In this document: in pieces, positions 25,116 to 34,321 of the stretch
How the letters are laid out: every line of letters begins with the position of its first letter
Position numbering within the stretch: position 1 is the first letter of the stretch
From: JBCDHN01 sp964351855
GTDB lineage: Bacteria; Verrucomicrobiota; Verrucomicrobiia; Verrucomicrobiales; DEV007
Direction of reading: 5' to 3'
Length of the DNA stretch: 64,000 nucleotides
Assembly: GCA_964351855.1 (NCBI GenBank)
Contig: CAYGQD010000007.1
Location: 9,375-73,374 of the forward strand
Translations under genes and position numbers: made by a program
The notes under the pieces: model-generated
Databases searched by the model: none
Told to the model about the DNA's origin: nothing
What the model saw: the letters and a program-made list of their open reading frames with translations, nothing else

Positions 25116-27092
25116 CTACTCGATTTCATCCATTAGAATGAGCGTTGCCTGGACCCAGGCGGCTTGAAGAAGATCGGCATTTTCGCCCTCCGGAATACCT
25201 TTCGGTTCCCAGACGGAGATCATGCGGTGCATGCCGGATCGCAACGTCATCCCGGAGGAGACTTCTACGTCGCGAAAGGTGGTCGTGGATCCGTCGAGTT
25301 GAATCTGCCCGTCTGCGATGTTCGCGGTGCTCTCGATCTGTTGTGGCTCGGCATAGTCGTGATCGATGCTGACTCGCAGATCGATCGTGATTCCGTCCGC
25401 TCCGATGACCGGATCGACTCCAATGATGGTTCCGACTCGTTGGGTATTCTGCACCGGGCTGATCTGAGAGGCGATGGCCCCTTCCTTTGCCGCGACCACT
25501 TCTGCTCCGGTGTGATACACGTGGTTGCGCCCGGCTTCGATTTTCGCTTGCTCGCCGCTCCGCGTCTCTAACCAATTCGTGGTGAGAATCGACGTTTGGG
25601 GATGGGCCTTCAGTTCCTCCCAAGCCGCGCGGTGATCCGCCAGCGCCCGCGTCTCTTCGACCAGACGGCGGAGAACGCTCGCCTCTGCCTCGACAATCTG
25701 AACAGTGACGCCAACGGTCTTCTGGACCTCTTCTTTCACGGACATCACGTAGGCTTCAACCAACTGGATATTTTCAGGGGTGTTGCGGACCACGAGCGTG
25801 GAACTGGAAGAAATATAATTCGCGGAGGAACCGGGAGGAAAAGAAATTCCGAAGGATTGTAGGATATCGCGCGCGGTCGCCCGAATCATGAAGGTCGGCT
25901 CCAAGGCCCCTCCACCGCCGCCGCCCAAGTCAGAGAACGGGTCATCTTGACTCCGATGCAGCGCTCTTCCCTGACTGAGATAGCTTGGCGGAACCCGAAA
26001 TCTCCGGACAATCATCCCATCCGGAATCTCTTCCGCTTCTTTCTCAAACTCCAAATCCCCTTCCGGAACGGGAAGCACCGCTTCACCCTGCACTCGCAGC
26101 CAATCCGCGAGTCGTGGATTCACGAGCGGCAGCACCGTCACCACGTCGCCCGAAGTAAAGGCCGCTTGAAGCAAGGCATCATCATTCGCGATTCCCTCCG
26201 GCTTCCACACTCCCAGCAACTTTGAAGTTCCGGTCCTCATCGTAACGCCGCCGTGGAGCAACACATTCGTCGTATCGACCAAGACCGAAGAAAGTTGATC
26301 CGTTCCTCGGAGCGTGAGCGGTGCTTGCCGCTTGCGAGCCGGGAGGTAGTGATGATCCAGAGAGAATCGGAGATCTATCGTCTCACCGTCGGCTCCAATG
26401 ACCGAATCAACTTCCAGGCGGGTGCCCACCGCTTGGGTTTCTGTCAAATACGCAACCTGGTTTTCGGCATCGACCGTGATGCCGGTGGCGACATCCGCAT
26501 TTTCTTGCCGCTCCAGGGTGGCCCGTTGGCCACTTTGGGTTTCCAACCGACTGGAGAAAAGGATCTTGGCCCGGCCCTCGTCCACTTCCGAACGCATCTG
26601 TTCCAACAAGGGGTGATGGTTCGCCTGTTCATTGGCTTTCTCCGCGACCGAACGAAGCATGGCAGCCGGTGCTTCAACCATCGTGAAATCAAAGGCGAGA
26701 TACTTTTGGGCATCCTCCTGAAACGCTTCCGCAGTGAAGAGAATCGAACTCTGGGCAATCCGGGGAAGTCTCGCCGCAAGGGTCAAGGATTCCGGATCAA
26801 AGATCACGAGTCCTCCTTTCGGTAACCCGAGTCCCTGCTCGTCGAGATAGTGAGAAACGATGCTATTGCTGATACGGATGAAGTCCTGAATCTGCTCGGG
26901 AGTAGCATCGGCCGCTGGTAGGCGCGGAGGTCTCAGCGCTCCTCGCTCTGGCGAAGCAAATCCGTGGACCAGCTGGTCTGCAGGAAACGCGTAGGTTTCG
27001 ATCGTCCACTCATACGGATCATCCGGATTCTGAGCCAGAACCGTCAACGCAGGTAGAACGATCCAACAGACAAGGCCGATGAGTCGCTTCAT
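25116..27092 (-). CDS. Exported protein with internal duplication, secretin-N-like elements
   Basis: A 658-aa protein from the ATG at 27092, giving the signal peptide MKRLIGLVCWIVLPALTVLA. The mature chain contains two similar halves. The first has SSRLETQSGQRATLE, DSVIGADGETIDLRFSLDH and GVTMRTGTSKLLGVWKPEG. The second has TNWLETRSGEQAKIE, DPVIGADGITIDLRVSIDH and GMTLRSGMHRMISVWEPKG. Between them SSTLVVRNTPENIQLVEAY resembles the N1-type subdomains of secretins, but no secretin pore domain follows. It sits directly after the ATP-grasp/alpha-E/transglutaminase run on the same strand. It may be a periplasmic scaffold or substrate of that cluster, which is inference. Function is unknown. Confidence 0.8.
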   Translation of the reverse strand: MKRLIGLVCWIVLPALTVLAQNPDDPYEWTIETYAFPADQLVHGFASPERGALRPPRLPAADATPEQIQDFIRISNSIVSHYLDEQGLGLPKGGLVIFDPESLTLAARLPRIAQSSILFTAEAFQEDAQKYLAFDFTMVEAPAAMLRSVAEKANEQANHHPLLEQMRSEVDEGRAKILFSSRLETQSGQRATLERQENADVATGITVDAENQVAYLTETQAVGTRLEVDSVIGADGETIDLRFSLDHHYLPARKRQAPLTLRGTDQLSSVLVDTTNVLLHGGVTMRTGTSKLLGVWKPEGIANDDALLQAAFTSGDVVTVLPLVNPRLADWLRVQGEAVLPVPEGDLEFEKEAEEIPDGMIVRRFRVPPSYLSQGRALHRSQDDPFSDLGGGGGGALEPTFMIRATARDILQSFGISFPPGSSANYISSSSTLVVRNTPENIQLVEAYVMSVKEEVQKTVGVTVQIVEAEASVLRRLVEETRALADHRAAWEELKAHPQTSILTTNWLETRSGEQAKIEAGRNHVYHTGAEVVAAKEGAIASQISPVQNTQRVGTIIGVDPVIGADGITIDLRVSIDHDYAEPQQIESTANIADGQIQLDGSTTTFRDVEVSSGMTLRSGMHRMISVWEPKGIPEGENADLLQAAWVQATLILMDEIE

Positions 27093-27166
27093 GCGCTGAT
27101 CTTCGCGTGAGATCGATTTCGAACACAAGCGTAAACTGAACTCTCTCGGAACCTCCTAATTCGACG

Positions 27167-28015
27167 TTAGATCCGCTTTATGGTCACCGAGACCCGCATT
27201 GAGCTGCGGGCGATCCCGTAGAACGAACCTTGGACAGGCGGAACATCCCGGTAGTCGCGCCCCGTCGCCACGATGATATAGGTATCATCGATGACTTTGT
27301 TGTTCGTCGGATCAAACGCGAACCAGCCGTGTCCATCAATGTAAACGTCGACCCAGGCATGGGAGGCTTCTGAGCCGCGCAGGCTCTGGTCGCGGGTGGC
27401 GTCGAAGAAATAGCCACTGACGTAGCGCGCGGGAATTTTCAACGCCCGACAATAGGCCGTCATGGCATGGGCAAAGTCCTGGCAGACACCTTGCTTCATG
27501 GCGATCACCTCGTTGGCATGCGTGGCAACATTCGTGGAACCAGAACTGTAAGTGAAGTTCTTGTAGATGTATTCCATGATCTGGTAAGCCGTCTGGAACA
27601 CATCTTCCGAGTCATCCTGGATATCGATCGCCTCCCGCCAGACTTCCGGCGTCACTTCCACATGGTGGCTGTTTTGGAGAAAGGGAACGCACTCCTCCAT
27701 CTCCAAGCATGCTTCCAAATCCTGGTGGAGAAACCCGTAGGGAAACTCTTCGAAATTGACCTTCGTCGTGGTTTTTACCTCGGAACGGGAATCGATCACC
27801 AACCGGGAGTGGGGTTGGGGCAGCTCAAAGTAGTGAACCTGATTGTAGTTCAGGTCCTCGTAGCTGCTCAATCGACAAGCGGGAATGACCGAAATGATGG
27901 ACGACTCCGCCTCCTGCCAGCGGGTATTGAGCGGCTGAAGGCGCAGCTCATTGATACTATCGGAAACCGGGTTGGAGTAGAGGTACTCAGTCCGATGAAA
28001 GACTCGAAGTCGCAT
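27167..28015 (-). CDS. Transglutaminase-like cysteine protease/transferase
   Basis: A 282-aa protein: an N-terminal beta-rich 'bacterial transglutaminase-like' region (RVFHRTEYLYSNPVSDSINE) and a papain-like transglutaminase core with catalytic Cys in GVCQDFAHAMTAYCRAL, His in SEASHAWVDVYIDG and Asp in WFAFDPTNN. It has no signal peptide. It is the third gene after the circularly permuted ATP-grasp and alpha-E genes, a widespread conserved trio. Comparative genomics has linked the trio to formation or processing of peptide (amide) bonds on an unknown target. The active-site triad is seen. The reaction is not known. Confidence 0.9.
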   Translation of the reverse strand: MRLRVFHRTEYLYSNPVSDSINELRLQPLNTRWQEAESSIISVIPACRLSSYEDLNYNQVHYFELPQPHSRLVIDSRSEVKTTTKVNFEEFPYGFLHQDLEACLEMEECVPFLQNSHHVEVTPEVWREAIDIQDDSEDVFQTAYQIMEYIYKNFTYSSGSTNVATHANEVIAMKQGVCQDFAHAMTAYCRALKIPARYVSGYFFDATRDQSLRGSEASHAWVDVYIDGHGWFAFDPTNNKVIDDTYIIVATGRDYRDVPPVQGSFYGIARSSMRVSVTIKRI

Positions 28016-28051
28016 GGCGGGTAGGGTGCAGGTTGATAAAAGGGGAAGCGG

Positions 28052-29047
28052 CTACTGTTGTTGCTGTTTGCTCCATTGCAACTGCACTCCATCCATCCGA
28101 GTCACGTTGTGAATTTCGGAAGGAAGCAGGACATAGGTCTCAAAAATCGCCTGACCGACGTTGTTGAGGTGGATTTGAATCTGGTCGATGTAGTCGTGAA
28201 GACCATCGGGAAAGATATCGCCCAGGTTGCAGAAATTGATTTGGGCGAGGACGCTTCCGGCGAGGCGTTCCGCTTCATTCGAAAAAGCACCTTGGGAAAC
28301 TCCGCTGATGGAGTGAAGCGTCTCATCCACGCGGCGAATGCAGAACCGGACCGACCGGGGAAAGGCCTCAGAAAACAGAATAAACTGAGCCACGTTCTCC
28401 ATCGAGAGCGCCCCTAAAAACTCCACCCGAAAGGACGATTTCCCCGAGCAAGCGCCCAGAATCGCGGAGCAAGCCCGCTTGTCCGGGAGCGCGGTGAAGG
28501 TGAGCATGTCCAAAATGCGACTGGACTGGTCTGCCCGTTCCAGGAATTTACCGAGTTGGAGAAAGCGCCAGCCTTCATCCTGAAGCACGGTAGCGTCTGC
28601 CAATCCTTGAAAGCGAAGCGAGAAGTCGATCACCTTCCGAAAAACGATCTCCGGATCCCGATTCCACACCTCTTCCACTTCGGTGCCGCGCAGAAACAGA
28701 TAGATCGCGTTCAGCTCCAGCCACATTTTCTCCGGAATCTGGTCGCGAACCATCCGGGCGTTCTCCCGAGCGTTTTCGATGCTGCGGCGGATCGATTGCG
28801 GATTGGAAGGGTCCAGGGTGATATACTTCGCGACCGCATTCGGTCCTGACAGTTTATCAGATTCGTCGTCGAATCCCTCGGTTGCGGTGGTGAGCAAAAC
28901 CGCTCTCCAACTCGCTAACGGATCCTCCAGGTGATCGTGATCATCCAGAGCAAACTGTTGGTTGATCTCGACTAAACGGGTCACGTTTTCCGCACGCTCC
29001 ACATAGCGGCTCAACCAAAACAGACTATTGGCAACACGAGATAACAT
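28052..29047 (-). CDS. Alpha-E domain protein (DUF403)
   Basis: A 331-aa, all-helical protein with the conserved start MLSRVANSLFWLSRYVERAE and the acidic segments of the alpha-E superfamily. It starts within the stop codon of the ATP-grasp gene upstream (TGATG overlap), indicating coupled translation, and is followed by the transglutaminase-like gene after 36 bases. The family always travels with circularly permuted ATP-grasp and transglutaminase partners. It has been proposed as a helper or substrate-holding protein for the ligase. No catalytic residues are established. Cytoplasmic. Confidence 0.92.
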   Translation of the reverse strand: MLSRVANSLFWLSRYVERAENVTRLVEINQQFALDDHDHLEDPLASWRAVLLTTATEGFDDESDKLSGPNAVAKYITLDPSNPQSIRRSIENARENARMVRDQIPEKMWLELNAIYLFLRGTEVEEVWNRDPEIVFRKVIDFSLRFQGLADATVLQDEGWRFLQLGKFLERADQSSRILDMLTFTALPDKRACSAILGACSGKSSFRVEFLGALSMENVAQFILFSEAFPRSVRFCIRRVDETLHSISGVSQGAFSNEAERLAGSVLAQINFCNLGDIFPDGLHDYIDQIQIHLNNVGQAIFETYVLLPSEIHNVTRMDGVQLQWSKQQQQ

Positions 29048-30495
29048 CAGTTGGAATCTTGGTTAGGGTGAAGAACCCACGTGTCTTTACTCCCTCCGCC
29101 TTGCGAAGAATTCACCACCAGGGAACCCTTCTTCAAGGCCACCCGGGTGAGACCGCCAGGAATGATCCTGATGTCTTCTCCAAACAGGATGAATGGCCGC
29201 AGGTCAACGTGACGACCTTCAATATCGTCTCCGCAAATGGTGGGGTGACGGGAGAGAGACACCACCGGCTGGGCAATGTAGTCTCTGGGATGCGCCTTGA
29301 TTTTCTTGGCGAATTCTTTTCGCTCGGCCTTGGTCGAGCTCGGCCCCATCAACATTCCGTAACCGCCGGATTCGTTGGCGCTTTTCACGACCAGATCCGG
29401 CAGGTTCTCCAGCATGAATTTGCGGTCATCTTCACGCCAAGCCAGATAGGTCGGGACATTACCCAAGATGGCGTCTTGTCCCAGATAGTAGCGAATGATC
29501 TCCGGGACGTAGGCGTAGGTCACTTTATCGTCCGCCACACCGGTTCCCACGGCGTTGGCCAAAGCGACGTTCCCTTTGAGATACGCATCCATGATCCCGG
29601 AAACACCGAGCATCGAATCCTTCCGGAAAACGGAGGGATCCAGGAAATCATCATCGAGCCTGCGGTAAATGACATCGACTTGGACCAAACCGTGCGTCGT
29701 CCGCATATAGACATAACCATCGACCGCGATCAAATCCCGCCCCTCCACGATCTGGATTCCCATCCGTCGCGCCAGGAAGCAATGTTCAAAGTAAGCCGAA
29801 TTGTAGACGCCCGGAGTGAGCAAGACACAGACGGGTTGCTGATGATTCCTCGGGGAAAGGTAGTTTAGCGTATCCATGAGCAACTCCGGATAGTCACTCA
29901 CGGGACGAACTCCCATGCTCCGGTACAAATTCGGGAAAGCGCGCTTCATCGCCTCTCGATTTTCCAGGACATAGGAAACACCCGACGGACACCTGCCATT
30001 GTCTTCCAACACCAAATAGTTCCCTTCTCCATCGCGAATGAGATCGCTCCCGCAAATGTGAATGTAGATGTCTTTCGGGACATCGACTCCGATCATCTCT
30101 GGCCGGAAATGAGCGGCCGACTCCACAATTTCACGGGGGATAATCCCGTCCTTGATGATATTCTGCTCGTGGTAAATATCGTGAAGAAACTGATTCAAGG
30201 CGATGATCCGCTGGGTCAGCCCGGTCTCCAAGACCCGCCATTCATCTTCCGGAATCACTCGGGGGACAAGATCGAACGGAAAAATGCGCTCCGCTCCACT
30301 ATCATCCCCATAAACGGTAAACGTGATGCCCTGCTCCAGGAAAGAGGCATCTACCCGACGCTGCCGCTCGTTTAATTCGTCCTCTGCGAGGGTGTTGAAG
30401 CGTTCCAAGAGCGGACTGTAATGATCGAACACTTGCTGCTCGGTTCCGAACATCTCATCAAAGAAGTTCTCAGGATTGTAGTCATTGAAGCGCAT
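29047..30495 (-). CDS. Circularly permuted ATP-grasp type 2 protein
   Basis: A 482-aa protein from the ATG at 30495 (an upstream GTG at 30513 is possible). Characteristic blocks are GDDSGAERIFPFDLVPRVIP, GSDLIRDGEGNYLVLEDNGR, CPSGVSYVLENREAM and the C-terminal DLRPFILFGEDIRIIPGGLT. Together they define the circularly permuted ATP-grasp (DUF404/407) family. ATP-grasp enzymes join a carboxylate to an amine; this branch is predicted to build or modify a peptide-like product with alpha-E and transglutaminase partners that follow in the same operon. It is the first gene of the run and presumably sets its promoter, in the 285-base gap before the divergent Amt-like gene. Confidence 0.93.
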   Translation of the reverse strand: MRFNDYNPENFFDEMFGTEQQVFDHYSPLLERFNTLAEDELNERQRRVDASFLEQGITFTVYGDDSGAERIFPFDLVPRVIPEDEWRVLETGLTQRIIALNQFLHDIYHEQNIIKDGIIPREIVESAAHFRPEMIGVDVPKDIYIHICGSDLIRDGEGNYLVLEDNGRCPSGVSYVLENREAMKRAFPNLYRSMGVRPVSDYPELLMDTLNYLSPRNHQQPVCVLLTPGVYNSAYFEHCFLARRMGIQIVEGRDLIAVDGYVYMRTTHGLVQVDVIYRRLDDDFLDPSVFRKDSMLGVSGIMDAYLKGNVALANAVGTGVADDKVTYAYVPEIIRYYLGQDAILGNVPTYLAWREDDRKFMLENLPDLVVKSANESGGYGMLMGPSSTKAERKEFAKKIKAHPRDYIAQPVVSLSRHPTICGDDIEGRHVDLRPFILFGEDIRIIPGGLTRVALKKGSLVVNSSQGGGSKDTWVLHPNQDSN

Positions 30496-30668
30496 TTTAG
30501 GGGAAGAAATCACATAGCAACTTGCGTACCATTCTCTTCGCTTTTTTCTCGAAAGCCGAACTCAAAGATCAACTCCCTCACTCGTTTGGCGGATTCCCGA
30601 AGAATGCAACTAATCGCTCATGAATTCCCGGGAACGCGTGGCCTGCACCAAACCTAGGAGGAGCGGCT

Positions 30669-30721
30669 GGGACGATCGAAATCGTTCGATCATCCCGGAG
30701 CCAGAAAACCCGGTGGTTTTC
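30669..30721. promoter_or_regulatory. Two adjacent inverted repeats in a divergent promoter region
   Basis: GGGACGATCGAA (30669-30680) pairs with TTCGATCATCCC (30685-30696) with a single mismatch across a 4-base loop. A second, perfect 7-base inverted repeat (GAAAACC/GGTTTTC) follows just downstream. They lie between divergent genes (ATP-grasp and Amt-like), and no T-tract follows, so operator or leader-structure roles are more likely than termination. Confidence 0.45.
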
Positions 30722-30780
30722 CCCACTTTGCGTTGCAATTTACCTAGGAAGAAGGGACCGCTTTCGTCCAACCACTATTC

Positions 30781-31947
30781 ATGGCATCGCAAGACTCGGA
30801 ACACCCCTCCCCGCTGTTGATTTCTCGAACGCTGAAAACCCCACGTGGAATCGTCCTGCTGTTGCTGTCGCTGGTCGGTTTAGGCGTCTTCGGCTACTTG
30901 TTGATCGAACCGATCGCCGGGTTGAAATCCGCTGAAAGCTACCGCGATCAAATCTTCGCGATCTGGCCCACTCTGATCGGGATCGGGCTCTGGGGCTGGA
31001 TGCTGATCGAGCGCAGCTTTGCCAACGCAGACCCAACCTTTGAGATCGTGCTGCGCCGTGCCGGCGTCTTGGGCTTGGGCATCTTTCTCTGTCGCGACAT
31101 GGATCCCGGCATCATTCTCGCGGCGATGGCTGGCTATGCCATCTGTGGGGTCCGAACCCGATTTTTACTCGTTCTCGCCGCCCTCACGGCCATGCTGCTC
31201 TTTCCCGTGTTGCAGAGCTGGCTTTTGCCCTCCGGTTGGCTCGGAAAAATCGGGGTGCGCGACTTCGCCGGAGACACGCTCCACATCCTGGCCGGAATGA
31301 TCGGCATCGTCGTCCTGACCGGCTCCCGGTGGTCCAATGACCAGCCGCTTCCTCCGGAAAAAATGCGACCGGATCGTACCTTCACCGCCATCATCGGCTT
31401 CCTCTTCATTCAAATCGCTTTCGCCGCCGTGCTGGGCCGACAAGGTTTTCGCGAGTCGCTCGTCCTCGCTCAAACGGCAGTCTTCAACGGGATGTCAGCC
31501 GCCATTGTCGGTGGCCTCGTCGCCTGGATCGTCCATACTCGACTCGACATCCGTCCTCGGATCCACATGATCCTCTTTGGCAACATGGCCGGTTGGATTG
31601 TCGTCGCCGGCGGCGCGGATCACTATTCCATCTGGCAGTCCGGGATTTTTGGCGGGCTGGCCGCCCTTTCCATGGTCATGATCCTCGTGATTCTTGACAC
31701 CCTGGAACTCCGCGATCCCTTCGCCCTCGTCCCCATCCATCTCGCCTGCGGCACCCTCGGAATGTTGGTGGTTCCTTTCGGCGCGACTTCCGACGCGAAC
31801 TTCGTCATGCAGCTCGTCGCCGTCTTCGCCATCGCCGTCCCCTCATTCCTCATCGGCTGCCTCGTGGTTCTCCCCTTCGTGAAGCTCAATCTGCTGTCAA
31901 AGCGGGATCCCAGGCTGGGAGCGAAACCGAAGTCGGCTACTCGTTAG
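30781..31947 (+). CDS. Divergent Amt/Rh-type ammonium-transporter-like protein
   Basis: A 388-aa membrane protein with about 11 hydrophobic segments. It matches Amt proteins at two diagnostic places: KIGVRDFAGDTLHILAGMIG, corresponding to the helix-5 FAGGTVVHINAG with the first pore His, and DPFALVPIHLACGTLGMLVV, corresponding to the helix-10 segment with the second pore His. The phenylalanine gate and the helix-1/3 signatures of true Amt proteins are not recognisable, and the N-terminus is atypical. Ammonium or a related neutral gas may pass, or it may be a sensor. No glnK gene is beside it. Its stop overlaps the convergent autotransporter stop by four bases. Confidence 0.65.
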   Translation: MASQDSEHPSPLLISRTLKTPRGIVLLLLSLVGLGVFGYLLIEPIAGLKSAESYRDQIFAIWPTLIGIGLWGWMLIERSFANADPTFEIVLRRAGVLGLGIFLCRDMDPGIILAAMAGYAICGVRTRFLLVLAALTAMLLFPVLQSWLLPSGWLGKIGVRDFAGDTLHILAGMIGIVVLTGSRWSNDQPLPPEKMRPDRTFTAIIGFLFIQIAFAAVLGRQGFRESLVLAQTAVFNGMSAAIVGGLVAWIVHTRLDIRPRIHMILFGNMAGWIVVAGGADHYSIWQSGIFGGLAALSMVMILVILDTLELRDPFALVPIHLACGTLGMLVVPFGATSDANFVMQLVAVFAIAVPSFLIGCLVVLPFVKLNLLSKRDPRLGAKPKSATR

Positions 31948-34133
31948 AATTGGTGACTGAAGCGGATGCCGCCGTAGTGCTGGGTCAAAGCATCACGAAA
32001 AACCTGTGTCTCGCCGTCGAGACTAAAGCTGGAGCGCTCGCCAAACTGAAACGTCAGTCCCACCCCCAGACTGAGGTAATCCGTGCCCGGCTGTGAAGTA
32101 GAAGCCGTCGCTTCATAGGCCCCAACTCGACTGAAGCCAGACTCATCAAACAAGAGATAGGGTGACGTCAGAAGCTCCGCAGACACGTCTTCCTCCGCAT
32201 TGAACTGCTCCTTCTCCCACGCGAGGTGGCCTTGGAGCAAAAAACCGCCCCAATCTGTCGGCTTCGCCAAGGAGGCTTGCCAACCGAGTTGGGTCACGAG
32301 GGAGTCGAAATTCTGACCCGCGTAGCGCAAATTCGCGTTTCCGGCTCCTCGCTCAAGGTAGGGATCGACCGAGCCAGTGGCATAGCGTGCCCCGGCGATG
32401 GGTCCGGTGGTGATCTGGCCCAACTGCCAATTATAACCCAGATTCAAATCCACGTAATGACTGGCAACATCGCTTTCGCCCCGCGCCCGCGAGCCGATCC
32501 CGGTGTTGCGAGTGGTGTCGCTTTCTAAGTTCGAAAACGCGTAGAGCAGATCGGCGTAAAACGGGCCGGACTGGAAGGTGCCGTAAACGGACAGGGCATA
32601 GCCATCCATGTCGATGTCACCCAACGCATCCAGATCCACATCATGCTCCACGTAACTCCAGGCAAAACCAATCGCCGTATGCTCGGTGAGTTGCCGCTCG
32701 ACTCCCGCCGAACCAGTGACGGTCTCCGCGTTCAACCCGGAAGCCAACTCTCCTAGAGCATCCTGATCCTGAAACCCGAAGTCACCCGCCGTATAGAACG
32801 ACCAACGATCAAATCGCGGATCTTCCACCGGCAATGAAGTTTCGATCTCGCCGGAGACGGCAAAGGTCGCATCGCTCATGTCGCTCGATGCATCCGGAAG
32901 CGGTGAAACCTCCATCGCCGCATACGCCCGAACCGGAACCGAGCGATGAACCTGCTGGGAATTCGACCTTGGTGCTCCCATTCCCGCCCGTAACGCGGAG
33001 AGTCGTCCGTTCAAGTTGCGGGTCGCGACCCGGGTCGCATAAATCCCCTGATCGTGCATCGCGAGGGCAAAGGGAATTCCGGAGAACAACGTCGCATCAA
33101 TCGCCGCATAATCCGCAAGCAAGACGGCTTGCTCCAAGTGGCTGGGATCGTGGTTGGAGGCGATTTTGGCGAACGGTAGTCCTGCAGCATACTCTTGATT
33201 GATCTGCGCTTGGGTATCTGGAGTCGGGGCAAAGAAGTAGGGATCAGCCCTCGTGCATACCTTCCAACCGATATCCTTCAACGCCGCGACATCGAGAGCG
33301 GTAAAGACCTCGCGAGTCGCATAGAAGTCATCGTGATCCATATTCGTCGAAATCACGACTCCATACACCAAAGCCGGGCTCAGCATATCGTCGCCCCAGT
33401 GGGACTTATCTCCCAGAATGCGAGGAGCCACGCCCTGATTGGCAGCCTTCGATTTCTTCCCCTGAAATCTCCCGTTTTTGATCTGATTGTCCCACGAATC
33501 CGCTGTGCCGATTCCGAGAACGTGTCCAATCTCATGAAGCAATGTGCTGTAAAAATCGGCACCACCTCCTGCTACGGGAGGAAGGCCATGGTTGAAATGC
33601 CAATATTCGCGCCCCGCTTTATTCATCGAGATGTGACCGCCCCATGGTGCGAAATCCTTGGCCTTTTTTCCTTCCGTTTCTTTACCTTGGCCTCTGCGCT
33701 CAACCCGTTCCTCCCAAGAATCTGACCCTGAAATGCTACTGTACCACCCAGGCCCACCTCGACCTGACGCATCACTCATCGTTCGCGCTCCCATGAAGAT
33801 GATGACCTGATCGTCACTGACCTTCAGGTTTTTGATCGTCTTCGTACTGGAACCAGATGGGCTGTGAAATTTCGCCGTCCACTTGTTATTTCCCGACGGC
33901 TTGATGCTCTTTAAATCATCCGTCAGAATGGACTCGAAAAAGTTTGCCGCTGCTCGTGCGGAAGCCCGCGCTTCAGCTCCCGCAGCGGGTCCACTTGGAT
34001 TTCCCGCTCCAAAGAAGCCCGTCGAGTCATAGCGATAATCCAGCTTGATCTTGATGGCGTGACCGGGACCAAGCAAGGCTCCAGTCATAGCGATCCCAAC
34101 CATCCAGTTGCCCAACAACGATCTCCTTTTCAT
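31944..34133 (-). CDS. Autotransporter with zinc-metalloprotease passenger
   Basis: A 729-aa protein: signal peptide (1-26), passenger metalloprotease domain (about 27-300) and C-terminal autotransporter beta-barrel (about 450-729) ending in IRFSHQF, with the terminal Phe required for outer-membrane assembly. The zinc site is HEIGHVLGIG (H200, E201, H204). The third His of classic metzincins is absent at its usual spot and may be H244 in DKSHWGDD. ALDVAALKDIGW closes the protease domain as in related peptidases. A linker with FAKIASNHDPSHLEQ-type repeats joins the two. Expected to be displayed on the cell surface or released. Target proteins are unknown. It is a single-gene transcript. Confidence 0.88.
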   Translation of the reverse strand: MKRRSLLGNWMVGIAMTGALLGPGHAIKIKLDYRYDSTGFFGAGNPSGPAAGAEARASARAAANFFESILTDDLKSIKPSGNNKWTAKFHSPSGSSTKTIKNLKVSDDQVIIFMGARTMSDASGRGGPGWYSSISGSDSWEERVERRGQGKETEGKKAKDFAPWGGHISMNKAGREYWHFNHGLPPVAGGGADFYSTLLHEIGHVLGIGTADSWDNQIKNGRFQGKKSKAANQGVAPRILGDKSHWGDDMLSPALVYGVVISTNMDHDDFYATREVFTALDVAALKDIGWKVCTRADPYFFAPTPDTQAQINQEYAAGLPFAKIASNHDPSHLEQAVLLADYAAIDATLFSGIPFALAMHDQGIYATRVATRNLNGRLSALRAGMGAPRSNSQQVHRSVPVRAYAAMEVSPLPDASSDMSDATFAVSGEIETSLPVEDPRFDRWSFYTAGDFGFQDQDALGELASGLNAETVTGSAGVERQLTEHTAIGFAWSYVEHDVDLDALGDIDMDGYALSVYGTFQSGPFYADLLYAFSNLESDTTRNTGIGSRARGESDVASHYVDLNLGYNWQLGQITTGPIAGARYATGSVDPYLERGAGNANLRYAGQNFDSLVTQLGWQASLAKPTDWGGFLLQGHLAWEKEQFNAEEDVSAELLTSPYLLFDESGFSRVGAYEATASTSQPGTDYLSLGVGLTFQFGERSSFSLDGETQVFRDALTQHYGGIRFSHQF

Positions 34134-34321
34134 GCTTATTCTGCGGTTTTCGTCGGGATGCTAGAGATTCCGCGAGCCTGCGCAATACCAAAAGTTCGCC
34201 CGGCTCCTCTTTTCCCCCAACCGCCCAACGAATCCCCTTTTCGAATCAGTCGCCGAAAGATTCGAACGCTGAGGGAGTTAGCCGTCGGCTTCTGACAATC
34301 GCTCGTCAGGCTTGATGGACT

